Shown: positions 1-12,669, numbered from the stretch's first letter. The stretch is 64,000 nt of DNA from Paulownia fortunei (GCA_019321725.1 CM033118.1:14348071-14412070); one strand, 5' to 3'. The notes: a model not told the origin generated them from the sequence alone. Made by a program: numbers and translations.

Positions 1-82
1 TGATTCAACCATGGCGAAAAGGTCCAAATTTTGGTAAGTTTTGTTGAACTTACATCATGTAGATTGTATTTAATTTCCGTCA
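1..82 (+). repeat. 3' end of the 5' LTR of copia A
   Basis: Identical to the last 82 bases of B's 5' LTR (56014-56095) and similar to the ends of the 3' LTRs at 13116 and 62625. It ends in CA, one base before the primer-binding site. The rest of this LTR lies outside the window. Confidence 0.85.
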
Positions 83-83
83 T

Positions 84-96
84 TGGTATCAAAGCT
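84..96 (+). other. Primer-binding site of copia A
   Basis: TGGTATCAAAGCT begins 1 base after the LTR end. It is the plant initiator-Met tRNA complement (canonical TGGTATCAGAGC) with one change. It fixes the plus orientation of A. Confidence 0.85.
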
Positions 97-550
97 ATAT
101 GTGGTTTTTCTTATGTTATTTGGCTCTGTTTAGTGCATTCAAATACTTCATTTCATGTAATTAAACAATACAACCCATTTATGAATGCTTTGTGATCTTT
201 AATGGCAAGTTATTGTATGCTTAAAAATATGTAATGACTTTTTAATAGAAGCATGCTTTAACATAGAAGAAGTAATTATAAAAGTTTTATAATGATCTAG
301 TTTGTACATTGTGAGATATTTCATACCCTCCTCGTGACTGTAAATTCAGTTTTTAGTCTATATATGTTGAGTTTTGTTGCATGAAATTTACATAATTAGA
401 TTTTACTCATAAAAGGCTTTCCGACCATGTATTATATGCAAACATCGGCTTAAAATAAGTGAAATATTGCCGTTTGAAGTTTATGTTAAATTTTGAATTT
501 TTTAAAAATTTTGAAAAACGGAAAGATGATGATGAACAGCAGCCAAACAA

Positions 551-564
551 CCCCCCCCCCCCCC
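551..564 (+). repeat. Poly-C homopolymer, 14 bases
   Basis: A run of 14 C in AT-rich DNA. The copy in B (about 56564-56577) has exactly 14 C as well, while the diverged third copy has only 4 C (about 50620). Confidence 0.9.
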
Positions 565-2739
565 TTAACTTTGTTCCAATGTATTTGGGCATGTGAGGGA
601 CTTTTCGGTGGCCATTTTTGGCCGGAAAAATACCGTTATACTTGAAATTTAATTTTTTATTTTTCTAAATTAAAATTAATTTTTCAGTTGATAAAATATC
701 TTTCTTGAATTTTATATTGTAGATTTGGTGAAAATTATAGAAAAATATTTTTTGAGCAAAATAAGTTCTGAAATTTTTTCTGTAATTTTGAAAAATTATT
801 TTGAGACATTGGCAAATGGAACTAATAGGACACTTATAGAAGTTTGAGCACATGAAAACTTTGTTTTTCTTTTTCGATGATAGGTCTATAAAATTGATTA
901 TTAGCTAATATTATGATTATAAGTGCCAAATACGCACATGATGAGATTTAGATTGACTTTGTGGCCATATTTAATTTTTGTTTTCTCATTTTGATTATTT
1001 ATGGTGGCTATTAGGCGACTAAGAATAATTCTTGGCAAGAAGCAATAGTGAACGACTATAAGCGTATAAAATATTAGAAACTTTAGAAGTCTTAATGGAG
1101 ATAATTGATTGTATGTTAACATGTGTACTGGCTTAAAATAACATGTTTAATTTGTATCATAAAATTATGCATTAAATATGATCTTCGAAATTTATGAAAG
1201 CATGATTATGTTGAAATTTATAAAAATTATGAATGCATATTTATCCTGAGTTTTATGCATTTAATATGGTGGTACATGTTTATTTTCTTAGTTGAATAAC
1301 AAGATATGTTTTTGTATGTATGATTATATTATGTTAGGTAGTCTAGTGGGAGTACAATAGTTAGAATTAAGTAATTCTCACCTAGAACTTATTAGATTTT
1401 TTGCTATGAAATTAAATTTGTAATAATGAATATTTTGATACAGATGATGATTGGGAACTAGGAAACCTTTTAAATATGTGCATTACGGTGAATTATTATA
1501 AATGTTAATTTGCTATGTATAAAATCAAATGTATAGATGGGTGAATTTGTGATATCTCTAGTATTGATGACCATAACAACCAAATGTCATATGTATACTT
1601 GCTTACACGGGAGAATTTATTGGCAATAGTTGTGACACTAAGTGCCAATAGATTTAGTATACTTATATTTGAGTTAAATGCTTTAGAGAGCATCAACCAA
1701 GTCATGTAAGACTTAGTGTGGATCATACTACTTAGTAGAGAAAACATCAACAGGGTTACCAAAAGTGGAAAAGAGATTACACTACTTATATTATTTGGGT
1801 AAACTATATGATTAATGGTCTCATATGTGAATGAGAGAATGATAGTATTGAACTATTGATTTATGGATGTAACTAAGAGAAATATATATGTACAATTGAG
1901 AATTGAGATATTAAATAATTGATAATAGTTTGACAAGAAATGTTCTGTGTATTAAAAATGTTGTATTTAAGGGTGATGTCAAATACTTTTAGAGTTTATA
2001 ATCAGCTAACAATGTCTTCGCTGATGAGTAGTAAATTCAAGTTAATTGTCTCTTTCTAATAATAGGGAACATCTGAAAGTCAAATTTAATTTACTCAATG
2101 AGAAAATACTTTCTTGGATGATGTTTACCATGTTAAGCAATTGGATAAGTAGCTAGTTGTTGCTAGTCTTGTGCCTTATGGCTGAGACTAGGTTTTAAGA
2201 GGGCTTCAGACTCTTAATATAACTGAGATCAGAACAAAGGCAAGAACAAAAAAGAGATTGGAAATGAATCTAAGAAGAACAAACCTAACCACTAAATGAA
2301 GTGAAGTTGTATAGGGTTAAAAGTGCTATAGTAACTATATTATTGGTTTATTTCACTCGTGAATACACTGAATTGAAAATATAGCATTTAATAATGCTTC
2401 TATAAGTGCTATTTACACATGAAGCACTATGTTACTAAATCTTATCCTATATGGATTATAGATTTTTAGTAATTGAATATTGAGAAGCGTTTGTGGAATT
2501 TTGCCAAGTTCACTTTGGTACAAAATGGATATATGTAGAATTAAATTGAAATCATATAGGAGGATGATTGGCACTTGCATTATTATATAAGTATCCAATA
2601 TACAAAAATTTATATATTTTGATTTTTATAATTGTTCTTCTAAGATTATTTTTTTTGCTTGAATTTGTGTTATGACTTGCTTAGTATCTACTAGAAGATA
2701 CTTAGTGTGGTACTACACATTTTGAATGGTTAGTGGTGG

Positions 2740-2827
2740 TGAATTATGACCAATGTATGTTTAATTACTACATTCATTATTTTGTTACAATTAATGTAGC
2801 AATTAAACATGCATTGGTCCTAATTCA
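2740..2827. repeat. Imperfect inverted repeat, 35-bp arms
   Basis: Arm 2740-2774 pairs with 2793-2827 with about three mismatches around an 18-base spacer. The DNA could fold into a long hairpin. It may be a foldback MITE or a structured part of the copia leader; no target duplication is evident. An identical copy lies in B at 58753-58840. Confidence 0.75.
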
Positions 2828-3667
2828 TTTGATTGTTTTGTTATAATTAATGTCTATTTTTTAAGTACTGTAAACATTAATTTATGTACTCTATGTGCAT
2901 GATCAGGTCATAATGTATAGAAACATAAACTGGTACGAGAAGACTCATTGAGTTTATTTTTTACAATTGATTATCGACTTGTGCTATAAGTTTATGTTGG
3001 GACCATTTAAAAGACTATTAACCCGAGCTTTCTTTGTTATTAATTCTTATAAATTTTTGTGATCAGACTAATGTAAAGGTTATGGAGGCATGGAGTCTCA
3101 TACTTCATTATATTTGTAAAATATTCACATGCCTTGATCATATCTAATTGAAATCTCATAATCTGAAATACTAGAGTGTCTTAGAATATGAGAGAGAATC
3201 AAATTGATATAACTTTGAGACTAGACCTAAGGCGTGAATGATTTTTCAATCATTCAAATAACCCATGTAATGAAGAAAGAGTCATAAGGTAATTTACTAT
3301 TCCTAACATGCCTGCATAGAATGGTGTTTCAAGAGAAGGAATAGAAAATTATTTTGATGTAACGAGATTTATGAAAACTCAAGTTAACTTGTTGATTTTC
3401 TTGGGAAAAAAACTTTTGGCTAGCTAGAGTCTACATTTGTATTAGAAAACCTTCATGATTTATATTTTCCATTCCACAAAATCTATGGACAGATAAATGA
3501 TTTGGCCTAAGCTACCGTAGAAGTTGGGAATTGATTGTCTCTAATTATAAATTTTCAAATAAATTTGAAAATTAGATCTCTAAGACAATAAAAGAAGATC
3601 TTGAAGATATACCAAATAGTATAAGGGTTACATGCTCTGAGTAAACAATGAGATGGAATTATGATTC

Positions 3668-5258
3668 TGTTCGTGAAATATTTTTAAACCACAAGTGCAT
3701 GGTGTTAAGTTTTAATACAATGGTGAGTTGAGTTGAGTATCCACAAGGATTGTAATAAAAAATTATAGCAAGTATTGTAGTTCAAATAGTCCTAATTTTA
3801 TCTATAAAATCAAGTCATGATTGGTAAACAAAGTACAATAAGATAAAATTACAAAAGATAATACTAGAGTTCTTAGAAGTTATACAACAAACACCTTATG
3901 AACAAGAAATTCTAGAGGAATGACTCACATAATTATAACCTATGTTCTTTCTTCCAAAACATACCAATTCAAGTCAACAACACATGTAAGTTAAGAATTC
4001 CTAAGCTCATCAATTCCCTCTCTCGAGTGTCGAATTGATTATGAGTTCTAATATGAATTGCAACATCTCTATAAAAAATCAAAAATAAAACTCTACAAAG
4101 GATCAATGAATTCTTCTTCAAAACTTCAAAGGTTTCATAAGCTTCTCAACTCTATGATTTCTAAGTTATGTTATCTTTATGATCATATATAATCTTCCCT
4201 CTCTAGAGTATCGAATCTCATGCATCAAACACTCTCAATTAATGGCCAAATAATCAAGATACAATACTAAACAAGATAACACAAACAAGATGAATAACTT
4301 GAACTAATAATATTTGGAATTCAAAACATAAGATCAAATAAGGTTACATCATCCTCTAGAAAGAAATGTTTAGTTCATCATATATGAATATAACATCAAT
4401 AAATACATAAGAAGGAACATGGAAATTATTCACCAATTTGTGAAATGGAAGAAATGGTTGAAACTCTCCTTATCTCCAAGAATGGCTCACTTTTCTCTCC
4501 AAGAATAGCTCTCTGTCATGCAGCAAGCTCTCACTGTCCAACAACCTTCTTCTGTCCAAGAACAACTCCTCATATCCATAATACCTTTAGAGGCTCTTTG
4601 GGGTCTTTAAAATTAGACGGGAGAAGCCCTAAAGAGGGCTAAAATCCCATTTTGCCGCTTTTATCCATGTGGCAACGTGTAGGTGCTGACTGGACAGCCT
4701 GGCACAGCTAGGCACCGTCTTCAACATCCTCAGCCTCTTTAAACATATTTTGGACAACTTTATATCCTGAAACTAGTTTTTATGCCTTCATACTAATTGT
4801 AGCTCTATGTCGTGGCTTTCCATAGGAACTTTAATCAAATAATTATGACATCTGTGGAGATAGTTATGCCTAAAATACCAAGATATGTCATAGCCAAAAA
4901 TTGCAGCCCAGTGCTGACTCTTGAACTCGATGTTTATTATTGATATCGATAGAATTGGATTTTTTGGTAAGCATAGAAGTTATAGATATATCTCTTGTCT
5001 TTCTATTGGTTTAAGAATCAATTCAAAATCATTTGAGCAAAGAGTTATGATTGAAATACAAAAATTATCATCAGTTGCACCACAATTCAAATTCTTCAAC
5101 ATTTCAACCAAGTTTTTTGGTTTCTTTCCATTTTCTTTCTTTTTGTCATTACCTACAAGATTTCAAACTAAATACATAAACAGTAACAAAAACACTTGAA
5201 AACAAATCAAATGTTAGTAAAAAGACATAAGAATCATTGGTATAAAACCAACTTGTCA
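3668..5258 (-). repeat. 3' LTR (left) of the Athila/Tat-like element
   Basis: Read on the minus strand it runs from TGACAAG to CGAACA, 1591 bp. It aligns along its length with 8145-9727. A plus-strand open stretch of 65 codons at 4445-4642, and its homologue in the other LTR, lie inside the LTR and are not genes. The first 750 bp or so are also present in element B. Confidence 0.88.
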
Positions 5259-5272
5259 AATACCCCAAACTT
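5259..5272 (-). other. Polypurine tract of the Athila/Tat-like element
   Basis: Minus strand reads GTTTGGGGTATT directly before the LTR start TGACAAG. Its position and purine content fit the plus-strand primer for the 3' LTR. Confidence 0.6.
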
Positions 5273-6970
5273 TACCTTTTACTCGTCCTTAAGGAAAACT
5301 CAAAATCAAACAATCATAGGCTCATACTTTGGTCATGAATTACTAAACTTGATCAACCAAATCAAATGCCTCATCAATTTTTTTTGCACATGAATCTAAA
5401 GGTTAGTCACAAAGCTAGTCAAATGACACTACAAAACTTGTGCTCCATTAATCTAGTCATGAATTCATAACGTATGTGTGTGAAGTGTCAAGCTCAAGTT
5501 CCATGCATGCATATTAGGTATGAATTTCACAACCAATGTTCTCATGGTCTAAGCAAAGGAGTTCTAGATGTTCCATAGGCTTGCTTTTCATACAAATTCT
5601 CCACTAATATAGACACTTGCAAACTTGGATCAAAAGGACTTTATTAAGCTTGTAATGTAAGACCTAGGTATTAGCTTACAAAGAAAGATGGGTATGAACA
5701 ATGTAAGAGAGCATAAAGCATTGCACATAGAATCTCACTCTCATCCTTTCTTTTATCTTTCCTAATTGTTTTTCTTTAGGATTCATGCTTTTTTTTAATT
5801 TTCTTTTTCACAATTTTTCTTCTTCTTTTTTTTAATCCCAAGGCTTCATTTCTTATTCTTTTGCTCTCACAACCCCCAAGCTTATTTCTTTTCATCAACA
5901 TAACATAAGTTGTGATATTTTTATTTTTTTTTGCATATTTTCCTTGCTCATACTTCTAAATACATTCACCCACGCCCTCAACATGTCTCCATATGATCCC
6001 TTGATAAGATTGTGATCAAAATATTATACTTTAAGCTCGCTTAGGGACAATCATTTGGTTTTTCGGGCTATAAAGGGTTGGTATAGTGAGGTTCAAGAAA
6101 TGAAGTCGAATGGTGGTCATTCGTATGCCTTGCACATACCATTCTTTGAAAAGTAGCTCAAAGGGGTAACTAGTGAATAGAAGTGTGATCATGGTAGGCT
6201 TGAATGGCATAAACGAGTGAAAGATGGCCTAAATCATTTCTAAGTTTGTAGTTATCTAGAATTTCATCTCAAAGAGTAATCAAGCAAGTTCTAGAACACC
6301 ACAAAATGACCAATACAACTCATTGGAAGCAAATTCCAACACCAAGTAGCATGTAATTCACAAGATTTTGACACGATGTGCTCAATAAAAATTCATCATT
6401 CATGACAATGATCAAAATTTACACACATGAATCGCCATGTCATAAGACTAGCAATCTTTTTTTCCTCTAGACTCTATACAATATAAATTAGGTATCATCA
6501 TAAGCAATCAGTAATTAAGTTATTCATTCAATCACAAAACATAAACTTAATTAAGTTTGTCAACAAAGTATGCTTGCTCTTGGACTTTTATCACACAACA
6601 TAGGTAATACAAATTGAAAATTTTAGCTCAGTTTTTCATATAAAGCTCAAACACACAAAATACAAATCCCACCCCAACTTTAAAATTAACATTGTCCTCA
6701 ATATTTAACGAATTAAAGCACATAAGAGATGAAAATAAAAAACTCCCCTTTCCAATAAATGATGCACTTGGAGTTCATGGGAGATCCACACATATTACCA
6801 AGTCGATATCCACCTATACAAGAAAAAGAAAGCATGAAAGCTTATGGGTTAAAGTAACAAAAAACACAAACATAGACAAAGAAATGCAATAGTTAAACAT
6901 GCCTAAATCTAGCAAGCAAACATATTTCAAAACCTAACTAAAAAATTATTAAAAATCAAAAGAAAAAAAA
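5273..6970 (-). other. Non-coding 3' region of the Athila/Tat-like element
   Basis: About 1.7 kb between the remnant polyprotein end and the 3' LTR. It is AT-rich, with T-rich runs at 5780-5830 and 5915-5930. I see no domain in any frame. Long untranslated 3' regions are usual in Athila/Tat elements. Confidence 0.5.
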
Positions 6971-7000
6971 TGGTTGGGTTGCCTCCCAATAAGCGCTTGG
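6971..7000 (-). other. Conserved Athila/Tat polyprotein-end motif
   Basis: On the minus strand this contains AAGCGCTT, then GGGAGGCAACCCAACC. I recall this motif near the end of the coding part of many plant Athila/Tat elements. Here it follows directly after protease, so pol appears deleted between about 7000 and 7033. Confidence 0.5.
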
Positions 7001-7032
7001 TTTATAGTCGTTAGCCTGACTATCTTCTTTAC

Positions 7033-7998
7033 TTATCCTGGATCTAAAAATAAGTGTTTATCATGCCACATCTTTGTGTGCTCTAAGAGTGTAGGCGATC
7101 CTTCCAGATAGGCAAGGCGAGGATGATCCGGAGTAGTATCAAGGGCCTTTTGGACATCAATAAATATATCCCCTATTACTGTGAATGGTCTTCCAAACAT
7201 GGTGAAGATGTACCTATCTTTTTCCATATTAAAAATGAAAAAAATCTGTAGAACACAAGAATTGGTCACCATTCCCAAGCATATCTTGAGTGACCCTAGT
7301 ACACCTTGCTTTATCTAGTACATATTTTCTGAAATTAAACAATGAACTGAATTATTGCTTGCATCTAGATCACATAATGCTAATTCACAAGTAGAGTTTC
7401 CAATTGAATGAGGGATAATGAAACTCCCTGAATTATTAAGCACTTGAGGTGGCTTCTCTTGCAAGATGACAATGCACTTTTCAGTAGTTTCGCACTCTTC
7501 CATTTGTTGTTGTTGTATGGCTTGGCAATGCTCATTTGGATTGATTTTTGTATCATTTGAAAAGTTTTCTTTATGTTTTTCAGCATTAATTTTAATCACA
7601 AGCTGTCTAATTTTATTTTCTATTGAATTCATTTGAGCTCCTAAACTTAAAGATAGCTGCCCCAGTTGAGTCTCAATGTTGTCTATCTTTGCTTCATTCT
7701 TATTAAATCAGACTCTCGTTTTCCCAATGAAAGTGCTTAGCAAATCTTCCAATGATGCCTTTTTCTCAACTCTGGTTTTCATAAATGAAGTGCTAGTGGA
7801 TGCCATGGAATCCATTCATTGAGAAGCTCCATAAGAAGTCCAAGCTGTAAATTTATTAGAAAGAGCAGAAATTTGGGCAACAAGTTGTGTAAACGGATCT
7901 ACCTCAAGAACACCAACAACCTTTTCAATGGAAGACCTCTTAGAAGGCCATTGATAGCTATCAGTAGCCATCGTCTCTACACTCCTAGCCTTATGCAT
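7033..7998 (-). pseudogene. gag C-terminus plus aspartic protease remnant, Athila/Tat-like
   Basis: One minus-strand frame runs through the whole interval, interrupted by three stops (near 7816, 7710 and 7315). From the start it shows a gag C-terminal block (YQWPSKRSS, then EVDPFTQLVAQISALSNKF, typical of Athila/Tat gag), a spacer, then protease. The protease has GSFIIPHSIGN, then ALCDLDAS in place of the family's ALCDLGAS active-site loop, followed by a GRPF and IDVQKA block near the end. The Gly-to-Asp change at the catalytic loop plus the stops mean no functional product. The N-terminal half of gag upstream of 7998 is not recognisable. Confidence 0.75.
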
Positions 7999-8120
7999 AC
8001 AAATATATATAAGTCAATGCAATGCAAGAGATTCATCAAAATATGGTAAGAAAGTAAAAATAATCTAGACTAAAATCAAGACTAAGTCATAACAATATTA
8101 ATGCAATTTTGATAAAACAA

Positions 8121-8138
8121 TCCTCAGCAATGGCGCCA
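8121..8138 (-). other. Primer-binding site of the Athila/Tat-like element
   Basis: Minus strand reads TGGCGCCATTGCTGAGGA, close to the tRNA-Asp complement used by Athila elements (TGGCGCCGTTGCCGGGGA). It lies 6 bases inside the right LTR. The core TGGCGCCA is palindromic, so orientation rests on its position and the flanking bases. Confidence 0.75.
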
Positions 8139-8144
8139 AAAACT

Positions 8145-9727
8145 AGTTCATGAAATATTTTGTAAACCGCAAGTGCACGGTGTCAATTTTAATACAACGA
8201 TGAGTTGAGTTGAGTATCCACAAGGATTGTAATAAAAAATTACAACAAGTATTGTAGTTCAAATAGTCCTAATTTTATCTAGAAAATCAAGTGATGACTG
8301 GTAAACAAAGTAGAATAAGATAAAATTACAAAAGATAAGACTAGAGTTCTTAGAAGTTATATAACAAACATCTTATGAACAAGGAATTCTAGAGGAAGAC
8401 TCACCTAATTATCACCTATGTTCTTCCTTCCAAAACTTACCAATTCAAGTCAACAACACATGTAAGTTAAGAATTCCTAATCTCATCAATTCCCTCTCTC
8501 GAGTGCCGAATTGATTATGAGTTCTAATATGAATTTTAATATCTCTATAAAAACTCAAGAATAAAACTCTACAAAGGATCAATGAATTCTTCTTCAAAAC
8601 TTCAAAGGTTTCATAAGCTTCTCAACTCTATGATTCCTAGGTTATGTTATCTTTATAATCATATATAATCTTCTCTCTCTCGAGTATCAAATCTCATAAA
8701 TCAAACACTCTCAATTAATAGCCAAATAATCAAGATGTAATACTAAACAAGATAACGCAACCAAGATGAATAACTTGAACTAATAATATTTAAAATTCAA
8801 AACATAGGATCAAATAAGGTTACATCATCCTCTAGAAAGAAATGTTTAGTTCATCATGTATGAATATAACATCAATAAATACATAAGAAGAAGCATGGAA
8901 ATTGTTCACCAATTTGTGAAATGGAAGAAATGGTTGAAGCTCTCCTTGTCTCCAAGAATAACTCACTTTGCTCTCCAAGAATAGCTCTTTGTCCAGCAGT
9001 AAGCTCTCAATGTCCAGCAGCCATCTTCTATCCAAGAACAACTTCTCACATCCAGAATACCTTTGGAGGCTCTTTGGGGTCCTTAAAATCATATGGGAGA
9101 AGCCCTAAAGAGGGTTGAAAACCTATTTTTCTCTCTTATCCGTGTGGAAACATGTACGCACTAACTAGACAGCCTAGCACAGGTATGTACTGTCTTCAGC
9201 GTATTCAGCCTCTTTAAACCTATGTCGTGGCTTTCCGAATCGGTATTTGGTGTCTTCATACGAATTGTAACTCTATGTCGTGGCTTTCCATAGGAACTTT
9301 AATCAAAAAATTATGACATCTGTGGAGATAGTTATGCCTGACATACCAAGATGTGTGATAGCAAAAAATTGCAGCCTATTGCTGACTCTTCAACTCGATA
9401 TTTCTTATTGATATCAATAGAATTGGATTTTATGGTAAACATAAAAGTTATAAATATATTCTTTTATTTCTATTGGTTCAAGAATCAAGTCAAAATAAGT
9501 TTTGAGCAAAGAGTTATGATTGAAATATGAAAACTGTCATCAGTTTCACCGTAATTCAGATTCTTCAACATTTCAACCAAGTTTTTGATTTCTTTCCATT
9601 TTCTCTCCGTTTTGTCATTACCTACAAGATTTCAAACTAAATACATAAAAAGTAACAAAAATACTTGAAAACAAACCAAATGTTAATAAAAAGGTATATA
9701 AATTATTGGTATAAAACCAACTTATCA
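8145..9727 (-). repeat. 5' LTR (right) of the Athila/Tat-like element
   Basis: 1583 bp, homologous to 3668-5258. Its inner edge has lost the canonical CA (minus strand reads CATGAACT where the left copy has CGAACA). The outer edge is followed by the GATTC duplication. Confidence 0.87.
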
Positions 9728-9732
9728 GATTC

Positions 9733-10430
9733 ATATCACATTTTTGGAGAGTGATTTTCCTAGGAGGAAGATCTTAGAACATTAAATCTTGCTTAAATCC
9801 TGATAGATCACTGATAACGCAAAATAGTTACTATTTCCAAAAATTTGAGTGAGAGCAATTCTATCTAAGTGATCAAATTTTATCACTGATGGTGTAAGAG
9901 TATTTATTGCTTTCTATTTTGAATGGGAGTAATTTTATTCAAGTGATCATGCTCTAACTGAATCAAAATATTGTGCAAGCACAAAATAGTCTTTAGAAGA
10001 TGATGTAGAGTCTAATATGGTGAGACTCTATCATGTCCTACAAAGGCAATTAAATTAAAGCAACAGAAGAACACTGTGTAACTATGAAATTTGTTAGCCT
10101 ATATGTTAGCAATAACTCTTGTGGCAAGTTGTTGAGGAGGCGATTGTTAGCTTGTATGGTAATAATTGCTCTCATGGCAAAACCAAAGCCAAATGTGGCA
10201 TTTGGGTTCTTGCAATATTTAAATATTTAAGTTGTAGAGTTTCTATAAACTACAACTTTTAGCACTACAGCAAATGCTCGCTTCTACAAAATCATACCAA
10301 GTTTGGAATTTTGGTTAAACTTTGCAACAGGGCTATTGAGAATTAATTTATTCTCACAATATAACCAAAGGCTGATATTTATCATGAGGTGTAAAGTTCA
10401 CCTAATAGTTAAAAAGATTATACTTTTGAA
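9733..10430 (+). mobile_element. Copia A interior right of the nested insertion, no recognisable domain
   Basis: AT-rich continuation of A after the GATTC duplication. It should hold integrase or the start of RT, but no motif is visible. The stretch is absent from element B. Confidence 0.5.
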
Positions 10431-11720
10431 GACAAACCTTTTCACTGATGGTGATATATGCCTCTATTATATTTTCTTGGTTATTATGAATATTTTAGTA
10501 TTTGGAATTGCATCAAATAGACTAAAGACTTTATTTTCAAATGGAGAATTAGTCCATAGAGAATTATGTAAATAAACCTAAATGGAATGCTTGAAAGATT
10601 CCATAGTAGAAGGCCAAGAAGATAAAGTTTGTGAACTTAAAATCTTCATAACCTAAGACAGTTTTGAGAGAATAGTACATGAGATTTAATAACGTTGTGA
10701 TCTCATATATTTTCATCATAGAGATGAAGACCATTATTCTCTTGTAAAAAATTCTATTAAGAAGTTTATAATTCTATCTCTTTATTGGTGATATTATATT
10801 AACTAAGAAGATAAGAAGTATGTATATACCCTTGAGATATGGTTATCCTTTAACTTATGAGTTAGAGGGCACGATGAGTGAAACTTAGTATTTTGTGTTA
10901 AAATCCATGCATATCGTTCAAAAGGCATTTACTTTGTGCAAAGAGCCATATTTGTAAAATGTTAGAATGATTTATAATAAAGAGTTTTAAGCTCATAAAT
11001 ATTCCTATGTTATAAAGTTTTAGCCTTAAAATGTGTCCAAAAACTCTAAAGAGAAATGTCTAGACCATTAAATCTCAATAATTATTGTTTGGAGCTTGAT
11101 GTGCATTGTGGCCTATACTTGCTCCAAATATTTGTTATGTCATGGGCCAGAAAGTATCAATCCAATCCTAATAAGTGGCATTGGATAATAACAATGAGAA
11201 TGTTTTTACACTTTATGAGTATTGCAGATGGTTTTTTTTTTTGTATGAAGGAATATTTTCTTTGTGATTGAGAGAATATACATATGTTGATTATGGAGGT
11301 GATTTGGATAAATGTAAATCCACCTCTGAGTTTGCTCTCTTGTTTAATAAAGATGCTAGCTCTTGGAGGAGCAAGAAGCAGATATGTGTAACACTGTATA
11401 CAATTTAAGTATAACTTGTGGCATATATATCTACAGTATGATGTCAAGAGGTTTTGTACCATTTAGAAGTTTTAAGCAGTTATGTGGGAGCTCAGATAAT
11501 ATGTTAAAATAATTAGTCAGCTATTACATACAGTACTAAAGATCCCAATGCATTAAAACCAAACACACACTATAATTTTGTGAGAGATATAATTATAAAG
11601 AAATAAATATGTCTACGCATTTCATAGTAGCTACTCACTTAGCCTCAACCTAGAGATGATGTATTTATGGGCCATGTCAAATCTCTAGGACATTGGAATG
11701 TTATGTATGTGTAGATATTT
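10430..11720 (+). pseudogene. copia A reverse transcriptase - RNase H remnant
   Basis: Decayed pol read over several frames. RT pieces include LFSNGEL (family FLHGEL) and IVEGQEDKVCELK at about 10600-10650, followed by a block resembling the DEPCVY and YVDD region at about 10720-10800, in which the catalytic YVDD is not preserved. RNase H begins with ARKYQSNPNKWHW (about 11150; family SRYQSNPGKxHW), then GGDLDKCKSTSEF at about 11295, SSWRSKKQ at about 11355, and the C-terminal part FVRDIIIK and MGHVKSLG at about 11580-11690. Multiple stops and frameshifts exclude function. B retains only the RNase H half. Confidence 0.75.
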
Positions 11721-12669
11721 ATGATCATATACATTCAATGTGTAAGTATGTTAGACATGTAGAGATTGGTTCTCTCATATGAGCAATTGCCTCTGATGTT
11801 GAGTTGCATGCAGAGATGAGATATTTATGATTTTATTATGTATAAAATTATAAAGAAGATGTTAGCTTGGTGAATGATCAAGATGAGATTACTGTTGTGA
11901 ACTTAAATAATTAAAAGGGTTTCTGCTATCCATTAAACTTGTCATATGGCCAAATATGAGTTTTCTTGGTATTGGTGTTTTGTTGAGCACAAAAGAGAAG
12001 AAAATTCAGGTTAAGTGTCAGGGTACACTTGGACCAAAATCGGTATGGTGCACAAGGAAGAAGAAAGCACCATATCACATGTTTTATACTACGTGTCCCT
12101 AAGTGACCATTATGTTATGTGTTAAAAGATTCATGCTTCCTCTTTGTGTTGAGACACAGAAGTTTGTATACCCTTACAACTTTCAACTGGTTCTAAAAAC
12201 TTTAATATGGTGTTGCTACTTTAGAATGTTCCCAAAAGTCATGGATGATTTGGTAATGCGAGATATACCTAGGAAAGCATCTATTTTGAAGTTGAGAGAT
12301 CCTAGTAAGAAAGGAAGACTACTATGGCTAACATTAGTATGCATTTAGTAACCAGACAATTATGTTAAATTTAGATGTTTGGGATATAATTGTGAAATAC
12401 ATGATATGATATTAAGATCAAGTATGCTCTTATATTGAATGAGGGATCATAGATACTTGGTTGGTGTAGCAAAGAAGTCTGGGGTACAACCAGATATTTT
12501 GTTTTTATGTTTTAAAAAATTAAGTTGTTGTATATCCTTAACGAGTGTATGACATTAAGCTCTTGTTAGAATGCTCGTAGGTTGCACGATCCATTTGCTT
12601 ATATAAAATTAGTGGTGTGTATTTATGACCATAATTGACGTTGGTTCAGCCCTCATGTGTGATTAGAGA
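11721..12669 (+). other. Copia A 3' untranslated region, with an unrecognised 81-codon frame
   Basis: Between RNase H and the 3' LTR. A plus-strand frame at 12103-12348 encodes an unrecognised peptide containing DIPRKASILKLRDPSKKG. The homologous frame in B is 61638-61856 and is shorter at its start. Its preservation in two duplicates is not evidence of selection, because the flanks are equally similar. Confidence 0.4.

Larger units (their letters stand above)
97..3662 (+). mobile_element. Copia A internal region, left part; no recognisable coding
   Basis: About 3.6 kb of very AT-rich sequence. No frame is longer than 85 codons and none matches gag, protease or integrase by eye, although those domains are expected here in a plus-strand copia element. 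It may be an extended leader or fully decayed coding. It contains a poly-C run (551-564) and an imperfect palindrome (2740-2827). The whole stretch recurs, apparently without any difference, at 56110-59675. Confidence 0.6.
3668..9727 (-). mobile_element. Athila/Tat-like non-autonomous LTR element inserted in copia A
   Basis: Two LTRs (3668-5258 and 8145-9727) flank a 2.9-kb interior. The whole is bracketed by GATTC at 3663-3667 and 9728-9732, a 5-bp target-site duplication. Minus orientation follows from the primer-binding site inside the right LTR, the purine tract inside the left LTR and minus-strand gag/protease. There is no RT, RNase H or integrase: the interior jumps from protease to a short motif typical of the 3' end of Athila/Tat polyproteins. 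It would have needed enzymes from a relative to move. LTRs differ by many substitutions, so the insertion is not young. Confidence 0.88.

Noticed and set aside
4445..4642. 65-codon plus-strand frame, repeated at 8921-9118
   Set aside because: Both copies lie at the same place in the two LTRs of the Athila/Tat-like element; the duplication is that of the LTR, not a gene family.
12103..12348. 81-codon frame kept in A and B as a candidate small gene
   Set aside because: Similarity equals that of flanking non-coding sequence, and the start codon is not shared, so there is no sign of selection.
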